From Roridomyces roridus (lineage: Eukaryota; Basidiomycota; Agaricomycetes; Agaricales; Mycenaceae), in the NCBI GenBank assembly GCA_029378245.1, contig JARKIF010000186.1, positions 1 through 60,760 on the forward strand: 60,760 bases of DNA, read 5' to 3'. Below the pieces are notes generated by a model, which was not told the origin of the DNA, did not search any database, and saw nothing but the letters and a program-made list of their open reading frames with translations. Of the stretch, positions 32,185 to 44,301 are shown piece by piece (the first letter of the stretch is position 1; every line of letters begins with the position of its first letter). Position numbers and translations under genes: made by a program.

Positions 32185-34430
32185 TCAAATCGAGTCCGCC
32201 CGCGGAAGTGGAGGGCGCGGTAGAGGTCTCACTCTCCGGCTTTGACTTTGCACAGACAGGGTGGGCGAGGCGGGCGCAGGGGAAGGCGCAGGTGTGGGCG
32301 CAGGCGCAGTCGCAGAAGGAAGCATCGAAGCCGGCTCCTCCGTAATGGGCGTAGTCAACGGCGACCCACTCCCAAACGTAAGCCCACTCCCCGTACTCGC
32401 ATGCCTCCTCTCCCTCGGTCCACCCACACCAGCAGTTATCTCCTGAAGCGCAGCAGCAACAGCCGCACCATGCAAACTCGCCCCGCTCACAGGCCGACTC
32501 GGCACATGCTGCCCCGCCCCCTCACTAGTACTCCAATCTCCCGTCCCACTCCGAGACCTCGCACCACCTCCACCTAGGAGAACCTCCTGATACAAACTCG
32601 CCGTAGCCACGCTGGTACTGGCAGTCCCAGTCCCAACCTCCCTAGACCCAATACTCTCAATCGTAGGCATCCGCCGAATATACGAATTGAGAATCCGCAC
32701 ATGGTCTGCTGGACGTCCGAATTCGTCGTACGGATATGCAGCAGAGCCGTAGCTGCCGGGGCCGGGGCCAGGGCCGGAGAATGAGCCAGAGCCGGGAAAC
32801 GAGAACGGGAGGGAAGAGGATAAAGAAGAAGACGAAGGAAGCCCGTCCTCCTCCCCATCCTCATCCCCGGACGATTCACGCCCAGTTTGCGCGACTAGCA
32901 ATCGTAACCTCTCCACGAAACTCTGCAGGTCCCTATCTTCCGGCTCTGCGGGGGGTGGTGAAGACCCAGACCCAGAGCGGGACCCGGACGCAGGCAGATT
33001 CGCATAGGGATCAAACTCGAGCTCGAGTCCCCCATTCCGGTGCTCAGGCGTCGACTGCAGCGAGCCCGAGCCACCGCGTGAGGAGCCACTTCGGTGGAGG
33101 CGAAAAGACGGATTGGAGCCGACGGTGAGCGTCGAGCTGGATGTGGTGGGAATTTGCCTGTGGCGGGAGGGAGGGGAGAGGGTGGCGCCTGACATGGACA
33201 TGAGACCACTTCGGGGTGAGGCGGAGCCGAGGAATGTGGTTTCCGAGTTATTTGAGCGGTGGCGGTGGAGGGAGGGTCTGCGGAGGCGGGCGTAAGAGGC
33301 TAGGGTGAGGTGATAGACCGTCTGTGCATCATGTCAGTGTAGTGCCTGTGGATCAATGGTGGAGGAGGACGCACGATGATGGCGGCGGTGACGATGAGCC
33401 GTGCGATCGCGAGTCCGAACCATCCAGCGAATGGTGGAGGATGACTGCAGCTCGGATGGGCACGGACAGACCATACCACGTCTACGTCGAGGGAACACCT
33501 CATGCCCAAGTCCGCGGTGGAAGCGTGCCGCCATGCGAATACGAGCGCGAAGTTGACCAAGGAGGGGGCGAGGAGGAAGAAGGTGAAGAGGTAGCGCAGG
33601 ACCAGGCGGATTGTCAGCAAGATCTCGACGGAAGCCAGGAAGTAGGGTTTGAGGAAGGGAATGACGGCGACACCGAGGAGAAGAGCGATGGCCACGGCGC
33701 TGACGGTGCCTAGAGCCAGGGCTGTTGCCTCCCCAGTCGATGTAGGGTAGACGTCGAATGCGAGAAAGTAGCGGATCGTCGTGTACAGCGACCACGCAAC
33801 TGGACTTGGGTGTAAATCTCTGTGAATTTAGACACAAGATAGAAACGCACCCATTATCAGCTCCAGGCCCGCAATGACGCCCTTTAGTCTCCTCAATCTC
33901 CGCCGGATACGCCGCTCAGCGAACCCCTTGCGCTCCCTCGTCGTCGTGGGATCTCCCTGGAAGTTGAGCCCCACAGGGTCGCCACGCTCTTCGCTCGGAT
34001 GCGTCGGCTGGCGAGAGAGCAGGTCGAGGTAGGCTACCGACTCGGATGTATTGGTTTGAAGTAAAGGCTGGGTGAAATGGGACTGGTCTGTCTGGAGGGT
34101 GGACGAGGAGATGGTGCGAGTGTGCTGCTGCGGTGAAGACCCAAGAGGGGTCTCGGCGTCAGGGACCCATATCGAGTTATGCAGATAGAGGGCGGCCATA
34201 GGCGCAGGACGCAGGAGACATTGGCGAAAATAATGAAATAATGCCAACAGGAGGTTGACAAGAGCGATCAAACAGGTTTGAGGGCAACAGTATTCAAATT
34301 CAGGTTCGGCGAACACAATTAGTACAAACAATCTGTCAGGAATCCACAGCATTGCCAAAATGGAGACCTCGCGCCAGTCACCATGCCGCGCCGTCCCGAA
34401 CGTCCCGACGCAACCGCAAATCATTTCCAT
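32185..34430 (-). CDS. multi-pass membrane protein with long Ser/Pro/Gly-rich cytosolic tail
   Basis: Three minus-strand exons (34430-33851, 33799-33375, 33321-32185) join in phase to 713 residues. Hydrophobic segments occur around residues 25-70 (MLWIPDRLFVLIVF, LIALVNLLLALFHYF), 185-195, 225-245 (LALGTVSAVAIALLLGVAVIPFL), 250-290 (two further segments) and near 310-335. The last half is disordered: poly-Ser, Gly-Pro and Pro-Ala repeats, and a Pro/Arg-rich end. The layout resembles a fungal receptor-type 7TM protein, but I recognise no family motif and do not assign one. The region 120-190 between the early helices is also polar and likely cytosolic. Confidence 0.65.
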
Positions 34431-34934
34431 CTAGTTAGCCTGAGAGAGATCTGTCAACTTTGTCAAGATTCCTTCCCGAGTTCCTTCTCCCACCAGCTCC
34501 CACCCCACCCTCAGAACTCCCTTCCTCGTCGTCATCTCGCCCGCAGCAATTTTTGTCTCTGATAACCGGTCCTCTTCATCGGAAATCGGAATCTCCGCCA
34601 CAAGGGTGGGTGGGTGTGTGCGCGGAAACCTTGTTTTCCTTCGAAGCTGGTTGTCGGTCCCAATAATTCTGTCGATCAACGTGCGACTGAGAAGAGGAAC
34701 CCGCCACCTTGTCCGCGCCGGTCGATTTCCGGACCTTCACAAGAATTAGACATATGACGCCCCCGGACCCAGTAGGTACACGGTCACGCCCTTCCATCGC
34801 CCAGGAAGCGCGTTTAGGAAAAACTCAAGTTACTTCGGGTCTTGTGTCTGTCTCCAATCTGGCTGTCTGGGCTCTCTGTCTCTCTCCACCACAATCAAGC
34901 AAGTTCAACATTCACGCCACCGCCAGTGTCAATT

Positions 34935-35131
34935 ATGCCCCTCTTCTCGTCGACGTCGGGCAACAGCAAAGGCCCCAAGAGTCAAGAAGCAGAAGAAGCT
35001 GCCGTACTAGATACAGATACGCGTTCGTTTTGTTTTGCCGTAAAAACGGGACAGCTCACGCTCGCTACTCCACAGGGCGTACTTATGTGTATCACGAATT
35101 CGAACCACAAGCCACAGGGCGGCCGCAGTGA
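34935..35131 (+). CDS. possible small two-exon gene
   Basis: ATG at 34935 opens 29 codons, Ser-rich then Glu/Ala-rich, up to a donor at 35023. An acceptor at 35075 leads to 18 more codons containing YVYHEFEPQ and a stop, 47 residues in all. The intron is 53 nt with proper ends and both joins are in phase, but there is no homology I can name and the model could be chance. Confidence 0.3.
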
Positions 35132-36488
35132 CATAGGCGGAGAGCGATGAGCTCGGGGCCTGCATATGCATGCAATTCTCAGTCGGCCGCGGCCTAACCC
35201 GGGCCGCTTAATGAATGAATTGAAGTTTACGTTCTTCCAGGTTCTTTTCCCATCTATCCATCCAACACAGTGTGCACAGATAAGGTAGGGTCGGGAATCG
35301 GTACTCGGCAATTGCAACTCCCATCCCATCTGTCATTACATTCCGTACAGCCCACATACACTGACGGGTTGCTCTCGGGGACACTCCATGGGGATGCCCA
35401 AATTGAAATGAACATTGAAAACAATTGATTCAGACGGAGCAGTTGCGATAAACCGCAACTGTAAAGATCCGAGAAGCAGATAAACGGACAAGACAGACAG
35501 TATCGAAACCTGCATATGGACCACTGAACTAGCCATATCCGGAGCGCCCACTCTGATTCAGTTGTCGAGCCACTGGCACATGCAACGCAACGTACGCGAC
35601 TTGCCTTCCCATCCTCCTGTCGTATATGCAAATGATATTTTGTGGTGGTGCATGGTTCTCGGTGGCGCGGCGGGTCCCGTAAACCGTAAACCGAGTCCTT
35701 CTCCGAGGTACCTAGGCGAGGCGTTCGGGTCAGGGCACGAGGGAAACCAACCTTACCCTGGCGGCACGAGTCTCCCACGAACAGCCTAACTAGCGCGTCC
35801 TCTCACCAGCTCACCTCACGTCCCTCGAACTCGAGCTAGTACGAAAGGAGTACATGGTGTTGTCCAGTTGTTGAGATGTACGTACCGTTCCCCGGACTCG
35901 TGGCCGTGGTTCAACGTTCAAGTTCAACGCTGTTGGTCGGATGGGTGCCGCGGGCAGACACATCCACAGTTAGTTTCATCTGGAACGCAGTCTGGAACGC
36001 AGGGCCTGAAATATCGGCTTCATAATTCAAGGCACCTCGACTATCAGTCAGGTCATTCGGTTGTCCATCTGTTATTTCCGCGCGGTCGAAAATGAAACCA
36101 GTCCAAAATGTGTACCCTTGACATTTAGTGTCAGAGTAGATGAAACCATACCATGTTGTCCGTGGTAATTACCAACAAGTCATCGCATTGGGCGGTTAGT
36201 GGAACAAATGACCTATGCCGGAAACATTTGAATGAAGCTGAAATTATGGTGGTATGTGACTATGTCGAGTATTTGTTAGCTCGAGTGGGCACGTCAGCCG
36301 CCGCCGCTCCATGCATTCATTCTTGAACACACGCGTGCTAACCAACAGCAGATTAATTCCCATTCTACTAATCTAAGGCGGGATTAATCCAAGTCGAACA
36401 GATCAAATGAAAACAAACGCGATATAAAGTAGGACCTGTCCACGAGCGAACAAGCCAGACAGACCTCCACACGGTGAAGGACGACCAA
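35132..36488. other. stretch without a recognisable gene
   Basis: Only short unconnected frames are present. Small sequence oddities are ATGCATATGCATGC-type palindromes near 35163 and a doubled CTGGAACGCAG near 35980-36001. Confidence 0.45.
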
Positions 36489-37483
36489 TCACTCGGCTGA
36501 GGGCGCAGGAGCTACCAACGTTGCCGACCCCTCGCCTCCCTCCTTCTTCGTCTTGGACTTTTTGCGTTTCTTGCTCGGTGCACCCTCCTCGCCTGCCACC
36601 TCGACAACGCCATCCTCGACCCCAGTCGGAGCTGCTACAGCTGCAGCTTCAGGCTCACCCTCCTCCGCTTTCCTCTTCTTCCCCTTCTTCTTCGTCTTCT
36701 TCTCTGAGGTGCCGGATTCCGTCGGAGGTGCATCCACACCCGCGGGCTTGACGAACGCTGGCGGTGCACCCGCAGCTGGCAGGGGTTGCTTACCAAACAT
36801 GGCCGCCTCCCGAGCCATCCTCTCCTCCCACTCGGGTGACATCCGTTGAGCCTTGCCGAGATCGGCTCCAACGCCTGCACTATCGCGCACCGCCTCGCGA
36901 GCTGTTTTGCTCTTGCTCTTGCCCTTCTCTTTCTCCCTCTCCTTGCCCTTTCCCGTATTGCCGCTAATTGTCGCCCCCCGTCCCGTTATGGGTCGTTTTT
37001 TCGCTTTTGAATTCGACGTCGTGTCGTTGGGAATGGGTTTGGGTTCCGAAGGCTACGAGTCGTAGATGTAGCCGTCAGTCAACGAGTGGGTGGGTGGCAC
37101 ACGCACCTCTGCGGTAAGAACTTCCCTCCCGCGTTTAAAAACCCGTCGTCCTTTGGCAACCGCGACCTCGTCGCCCTCGCCGTCATCGTCCGACAGACCA
37201 AACAGAAAGGGAATGAACGACGCTTCGTAGCTCACTGACTGCCTACCGTAGTGCAATCGTAAACCACGATGAAAATATAAGAGGAGAAAGCCACGCACGT
37301 CGTCTCCGTCTCCGGCGAACCCCAGGCATCCCTCACCTCCTTCGCGACCTCCCACTCGCCGTCGTCCTTGACCTCTGCTTTGTCGAGCTCCACGGTAGCG
37401 AGGTTCTTTGCGCGGTGCGCATTTTGCATGAATTTGAGGCTGAGGGTGCTCGTACTCAACGTTTTGGGCGCGGGTGTCGCCAT
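36489..37483 (-). CDS. Mpp6-like nuclear exosome cofactor
   Basis: Three minus-strand exons (37483-37299, 37242-37107, 37052-36489) join in phase to 294 residues. The N-terminal LSTSTLSLKFMQNAHR corresponds to the conserved LS..LL.MKFMQR of M-phase phosphoprotein 6. SVSYEASFIPFLF and GRRVFKRGREV correspond to its middle motifs. The C-terminal half is Lys/Glu/Ala-rich with nuclear-localisation-type runs (KKRKAEE, KKRKKSK), longer than in animal Mpp6. Mpp6 binds Rrp6 and the exosome core and helps recruit Mtr4 in the nucleus. The MPP6 call depends mainly on the N terminus. Confidence 0.65.
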
Positions 37484-40400
37484 CGCTGGTGATGGCAGTG
37501 AGGAAGAAGGTGACGGGTTATGTAATCGCCACCATCAACATTCAGAATCAAATCCTGATCCCGGCGGAGTCGGAGTCGGAGTCGGAAACTCTGACGCGTG
37601 TTGGACGCGTGCGTGCGAGTTGTCGACATCCCACTGTCAGTTCCTGTCAATCCGGTATTTTTACAATCTCACTTCCTTCAGGGTCCACATCTGCCAAACT
37701 TCCGACGGACGGACGGGTATCTGATATCACCAGGCAGCATATGGCACGCATTATGTTACTGCACTCTGGCAGTGGAAACTCCCGCTCCCGCACGCGTGGC
37801 ATGTATGTACCACAAACGATACACGATCGAGTCGCACCCTCTCACGTCCGATGTGCACCGCCGGTCTCCGATTCTTTGTTCAAGGATTTTAATAGATGCC
37901 GCGGCGTGGGATGTATGAAAGAAAATTGAAAGAAATCTGGCTTACTCACTCACTCGCTCAGTTACTGAATGACTGGTCGTGGGCGTGGGCGTGTCCTACA
38001 CCGGCCCCATTCGCACATCACAGCCCTGATTCTCCGTGCCGTTGCAACTTGAACAACAAGAGACAACAAGCCTGCACCCCGCCCCGGTAACGTATACGCG
38101 CCCTATCCGAAGCGGAATGTTTTATCCACGCGATGTGTTGAAATCGACAGTGGCGGTTGCCAGGGACGGCAGCACTAGCGGTCAAGTTCCGTTAGTTGTT
38201 CAACCTGGCATTCATTCAATGGTTGCATTTTCGTAACTCTCGTCCCGGCCTTTCAAATCCAGGCTAAACCTGAGCTGACGTTTTGACTACTGTCGATTTC
38301 CTTTCTAGCGAGACGTGCCTTAGCTCGGACTCGGGGGTCGCCCTGGGCCGGGTCCAATACTCCCCAGGTAGCTACAATCTTAATTTCAGCTTCAACGTTG
38401 GAGCGGGACACTCACGGCACCGCGGGTGGGTCCAAACTTGGAACCTAGGGTTCCGTTTGGGGCTGCCATGCTACATACACTGGACCCTGTTGCCCGCCTT
38501 GCCATGAATATAAAGTGACTCCGTACATGAGAATTGAAAGTTGTCCCTGAGCCTCCGCCGGACGGACATCCAGTCCCCCAACTCTTCCAAATTCAGTGCG
38601 GACCGGGACATCCCCAGAAGGATGCACAACCGCACGCCGATTTGACCCTTCTCCCGGCTGTCCACGAGTTCTTTTTTTTTTGTGCATTGCAACCAAGTCT
38701 CTCACATGGACGGCTGCGATTTGAATGTCATATTCTGTCTACTCCCTCTCGTAACAACCAGAACATCGGTACCCACATGCGAAGTTGAATTTAGCGGTGA
38801 CGTCCACATTATTATTTCAAGACGCCGCCTTGAAACACTTGAAAAAGAAAGTTGAAGTCTGCCTTGAAGGTGTCACTGACAGGTGTATTAAGATAATAGA
38901 TATACTGCAGTCGGCGGGCTCTGGAGATCCACTTTGACTAACGATCCACGAACGACTTACGGCAAGATGTTCAGATCTCCAGGATTATGGCATCAGAAAG
39001 ACAAACGTGTACCGTTAAGTACGGATTTCGACCGTCGAGTCTCTGCCGTGAAAAAATCAACCAGAGCCCGATTCAACATTGGCAGCTCGGCCGAGTTCAA
39101 ATCAATTACAGACAGTATATTCCTAGGGGTGAAATGGCAACCACTCCTTCAACATTCATGATCAATGCAACACCGCCAAGCCCGCCTGGTCTGACGGCGA
39201 CACCCGTCATCTCTCCCGCGCGGCGCCACTGGCACAGTATTCCCGCGATTGACCGCAGCGCTATACAGCTGATGTACAATTTCTACCCAGGCCAAGAGAC
39301 GGTGACCTTGGAAGAAGTTCTAATTCCACCCATTCCCTTCGCTCGGCGGAAGTCGTACGTACTTCAAGAACTCCGTCTCCGCTTTGATGTGTCGTGATGC
39401 GTGCACGTGCCGGGCCCGGATGAACTGAAGACGCTTGAATTCAAATCCGTCGCTACCACGGCAGCAGACCCTTTGGAGGCATCTCCGCGACGGCCGCAAA
39501 GGCTGGCCAGACCCTTGCAGTTAACTCAACTTGCAGCAGGGCTGCCGTGCGCGGCATTTGCGGCATCACGGCTGCCCACAAGTTGCATTCCGAGTCGCCG
39601 ACTGGGGGAAATTGAAAGGATAATTGCAGAGAGTGCATGCAGTCACCGTGAGTACTTGTGCTTAGCATCCCCAAATTTGAACAGCATGCGCAGTTGAACA
39701 AATTAACATTGCACCCGGTGGCCTATGAGGCCAACGAATACGAACGCACGACCGACTTCTAGAGAGTGAGTTCTTTGAGCTTTAAGCCGTGAACGCGGCG
39801 ATGTTCGGGAATTTGAACCCTTTTGGTCGGGTTGCGTGCAGTGATTTCCGCGTCCGTTTCCATGCAGCTGCAGCTGCCACTTTATTGACCAATGACAGCC
39901 GCACATGGACGACTGTTCGCTCTCTCCGCAGTCCAAAATCGTCGCAACGGTAATGTGTAATACAGAGTCCAGACCGAGTGAGTTTAAGAGAGCCTGGGCC
40001 TTCTGTACTACGTTGAATTAATTTTTCCCCATCCAAGGCGCGGAGTCTGCAAAAGTAAGTACTGAATCAAAGAAACTGGAAGTAAACACCCGAGCTATGA
40101 TTCTCCGCTTGGTTGAAGCACATCCGAGTCCTTGCCTTGATGAACATATGCAATTTTGAATTGAATTTCGGAGGCGGAAATCAGAACTCATAGCCGGCGG
40201 CTCCATCCCATCACGGACCCATTAAGAATTGTGCGTCCATAGCGGTTGAGCGATTCTGCGCACCCCTACTTGTTCGCGACGATTGGTCCGGTTGTTCCCG
40301 CCCGCTTCTCGCGCGAGCTCCCACGCCCACACCCACGGTTCGACAGCGAATTCTGAGAACTTCGAGCTTCGAGCTTCACGCGGGGAATCGTGTGTCCAAC

Positions 40401-43400
40401 GGTGAGGCCGCAGGCGAAATCGAAGCAACTTGAGCTTGGGATTTCAAAGGCTCACGCCGCGGCTATGCAGGAAGCGGCCAACTCCCGGCCGCCGATGACA
40501 TTCGTAACCGGCGCGCATGGGGCGAGGTTGAGCGTCCCGATTGCGCCCCGATACTCATTAATCTCAAAGAACGGATAGATGTCTCCGAACGAGACCGTAC
40601 GCTGCATATGTAAGAGATTCAGATACAACATCTTGGTAGGATTATGAGTTTTCCGGCTTCTGCCAACGTCAACCAATCAGATCCGAGCGACGGATCGGCT
40701 TTGTCGGGGTGATCGATCATGCTGCACCTACACGGCACGATTCGCATCGCCGTGTTGGAATCTTGAGTTGATTTGAACCGTGGCTTGGATGGAACTTCGG
40801 ACCGAGGAAGACTCGGGATTCAGGAACTTAGGGATCATTGCTCGGCCAGAAGAGAGAGATAGAGACCTCAAGCTTGTTTCCGGCTGCGTCAAAACCAAAA
40901 TCAAGATTCAATCTATTGAAGATCCTCTCGCACTTGGTGAAACCACGCGTGTGTACAGCAGATAAAAGCGCGCCAAGCCCGACGGATTTTGGAGTGGGAA
41001 ACCCGTGGCCTCGCATTGGTCTCACACCTCACCATAGCCAATCTGCGTTCTCCGGGAACTAAACGCTTTCGGCGTCCACGGAGAATTTAGAAATACCACA
41101 CTGGAGATTCCTAACAGTCTGAGGAGGCTTTTTTGCGGATGAATCTGGGAAGCTGTAAAAAGATCTCGATGGCAAGTTCAACAACCCACCCACGCTCCGT
41201 CCTAAAAGTGAGTGAGTGCTTGCAACAACAACAACTGCCAGACGTCGGCCCTGCCCTTGACAGCGGACGGCCATGGTATGCACATGCATTCATCTGCGTC
41301 ATGTACGTCAACGGGGCGTATGTGCATGCGTGCACTTTGAGATTAAGATTGTCGTGGGGATTTCAATATGAAGTCAGGCACGTCCCCTTTCAAGAAGTAG
41401 GTTTTGAGCCATGGGTAGAAAGTAATTTGTTTCCAAGCAAGACAGAGGTCACTCGATCATCAATCTCTTCATTCGCGCGCAGTGTGCTCGGTCCATCTCG
41501 AGTCCATCTCCGAAGAATTCGCCATTCACCCCGTCGTCTCAAGTAGCCGACCTCCTTCCTACTTCTCTAGACTTCTCTTTGCTCCACAGATGAACGTAGA
41601 TGAACGTGAAGCGATTTGCGGGGCCTTTAATTATGCCCTGATTATCCATCCGGCCCGGGAGGTTCACTTGAATCTCCGACATGTTCCTCCCGACGGATCA
41701 TCCATGGCGCTTGTTGGTTGGAAATTAAAAGCTGACATGAAATGGCATCCACTTACGATTTCTTACGACCTGTTACATAACGGTGTAATGAACACCGAGA
41801 ACCGCCGTGGCCCAGGCCATGTCAGATACTGTCACCGGTGTAAGGTCTAAACTTACTTGGATTGGATTGGATGGCAACTGCCATTTTGGAACTCCGATAA
41901 AGTACGTGTAGGCAGGCAGGCAGGTAGACAGATAAACGTTGCATATGCCGCGCCGCGTGTGCGTAGCTAGGACGACGAGCCCAGTTTTGAACTACTTAAA
42001 TTGAGTCTTTAGTGCGAGGCTGACAGCATTGTCCGCGGGCCGCGATCGACGTACGACTAGTGCCATGGTGCCTTCATTCCCACCGTATTATTTTGAATGC
42101 GATTCGAGCACTTGACTCATGAGTAACGAGAACCGGTGAAACGGGGAACTTTATTGCGAGGATCACATCGACGGCGCGGTCAAGAGGTCCAACCCTGGGA
42201 GTTTTACGGAAAAAACGGGCGGCGAGGTTTCGTTTTCGTTCCCTCCCCGACGTGGATGTCGGAGAGTTGATACTTATGGCATACATATCAGATATCTGTT
42301 AACGTTATTTTGGAAGGAAGGAATCCGAATGCACATCGGTCTTTGAGGACCGAGCTCAGCCGTGTTCAAGTTATTACCATGCCGTTCGAAGAAGCCTCGG
42401 ATGGTTCTAGATTCTAGAGTGCGAAGCCTGAGAGATGGTTAGCCAACGAGTGCCAGTCTTCTTTGCGCTAATTACCTTATTTGACTCTGACTCGAAGTGG
42501 GAGGAAAAACTGCGATGAACTTGACGTCAAGCCAAGAAGTTCGAAGCGAAGTGGGAGCCTCCCCGACGGGATGCCATACCACACCGCCAAGTTCCCTTAA
42601 TGACCGCATATGTTGCGTGGTTCGATGAATCCCGTGAGGTTCTCTTCCCCGGCGGCAGCGCTCACTCCTCGCTCGCTGATTAAAATTTCAAATTCGCCAA
42701 GGACGCCGGTGCGCATAGATCACGGACCGGCTGCGGACCCCAGCAAGCGTGAGCGTGGTAGGTAGATCGTTCGTCCATCCGAGCCGACCCTTACTAGATC
42801 TGGTTTTGGGATATGACGCCGCGGGGAATTTTTACACGACCTCCAGGACGCGAGTTGATTCAGCGATCGACAGAGAGACCTTGTGATAATGGCGCATCAG
42901 GAAGCGACGGAAGGGAGTGAGTTTAACCATCGTGTTGTGGGTCTTATGTACCAAATTTTCCTTGAAACTGACTAGGAAGGGGAAGTAGATCTTTAGCATC
43001 ATGGGTTGGCGGGAGCGGGAGGTGGTCAACTCCTTACCCGCAATCGCCGTGGAACTGGAATTGGCTTGTATTATTCATTACCGTCTTCTTTTTCGAGGCC
43101 AGGCAACGCGGAAATTAAAGTCCGGGCAAGGTGGATGGATGTATGGATATCTCTCTTGCACAGCCCAAGAACGGAGTGGAATGTCGGGCGGGGGAGTCAA
43201 GGTACTCATCTTGGCAGATCTTGAGGATGAATATCTTCTGCTGCTTGGTAAGTTGTATGCCGTGTTCTCCCGCGTGTGGATGGATTGACATTTAAAAGAA
43301 GCAGAGAAGGCCTTGCTGCTGCGGGGGCCGGGTCGTCGGGAAAAAGATACGAATGTTAATTCCGCCATGGGATGGATCTCGAGATTGACAGACTGCTTTT

Positions 43401-43563
43401 GGATGTCTACGGAATGGAGATTTGATCTTCGCAGGGTCGAGCCATGCAGGGCCTCCCGGCGGAGGTATAGGCGGACACGCTGCTGGCAATCTCCGAGGGG
43501 ACTTGAGAGGAACTGTCAAACCCACTTACATAAATGCCCATCTCACCTTTCGCCCCAACCACC
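37484..43563. other. gene-poor stretch of about 6 kb
   Basis: No gene is convincing on either strand. Simple repeats include TCGGAG units near 37567-37586 and GGCA units near 41910. The best isolated frame is 39135-39397 on the plus strand (about 87 codons, Pro/Thr-rich start), which I leave unassigned. The rest has balanced composition with many short poly-purine patches and looks like non-coding or strongly decayed sequence. Confidence 0.45.
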
Positions 43564-44301
43564 ATGCCCAGCTTCAGCCTCCGCCCCGTCGACGCCTCGC
43601 CGTCACCCTCGCCGACGGCCTCGTCCCCAGACCATGTCGGACCACCAGGCGGACCTCATCACCACCGCACCCACTCGCGTGCTCACTCTCGACGCCCGCT
43701 TTCGCCCAGCTCTCTCCGTGACCTCGACTTGACGCATCCACAAGATGCCCATGCCCGACGCTACCCTGCACCGCCGACAGGCCACGACCTGATGGCCCTC
43801 TTCCCTGCTCAACCACCCGATAGCCTCGCAGCCCTTCGTGCTGGTCCTACGAGTGGCTACTTCCAGCGTCAAGAGCGTGCCTTTTTTGCTCAAGCAGGAC
43901 GAGAGATTGTCCGGGTGCGGGTCGATGTCGACATTGACCCTGCAGAGCTGTCGGCGAATGCGGCGAAACGTTCACGGGGAGCATGGGCACCGCCCCCAAC
44001 AGCAGTGCCTCATCGTGCTGCACCACCACCGCCAGCGACTCCCGTATTTGCTCCCAACTCACATCCGACGCTGCCACCTCATCCACCACCACATGCCCAT
44101 CCTCATTCTGCACCCCATCCGAGACCGCCGTCTGTGCCCCATCATCCGCATCCACATGCAGCCCCGCCTTCCAATCCGCGCTCACCACCACCCGATGACG
44201 CAGGCAGCGATGATACAGATGATTCATGGCGCAGGCCAATGCCTTACCACGAACGTCGTCGGGCGGGCAAACACACCAAACGGGTCGTCGTTCGCACTTG
44301 A
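43564..44301 (+). CDS. conserved Pro/His-rich protein of unknown function
   Basis: A single exon of 245 residues. The N terminus (about 1-75) is Ser/Pro/His-rich. A compact segment around 80-140 (GHDLMALFPAQPP, GPTSGYFQRQERAFFAQAG, EIVRVRVDVD) looks folded and conserved. A long Pro/His/Ala low-complexity stretch (about 150-215) follows, then a basic end (YHERRRAGKHTKRVVVRT). I believe the middle and final motifs recur in agaric proteins, but I know no function. The extreme C-bias of the third codon position supports coding. Upstream, 43500-43560 has no obvious TATA box. Confidence 0.6.
   Translation: MPSFSLRPVDASPSPSPTASSPDHVGPPGGPHHHRTHSRAHSRRPLSPSSLRDLDLTHPQDAHARRYPAPPTGHDLMALFPAQPPDSLAALRAGPTSGYFQRQERAFFAQAGREIVRVRVDVDIDPAELSANAAKRSRGAWAPPPTAVPHRAAPPPPATPVFAPNSHPTLPPHPPPHAHPHSAPHPRPPSVPHHPHPHAAPPSNPRSPPPDDAGSDDTDDSWRRPMPYHERRRAGKHTKRVVVRT

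Noticed and set aside
32736..33128. Plus-strand frame opposite the membrane protein's tail
   Set aside because: It is a shadow of the Ser/Pro/Gly-rich minus-strand exon, which has correct splice joins.
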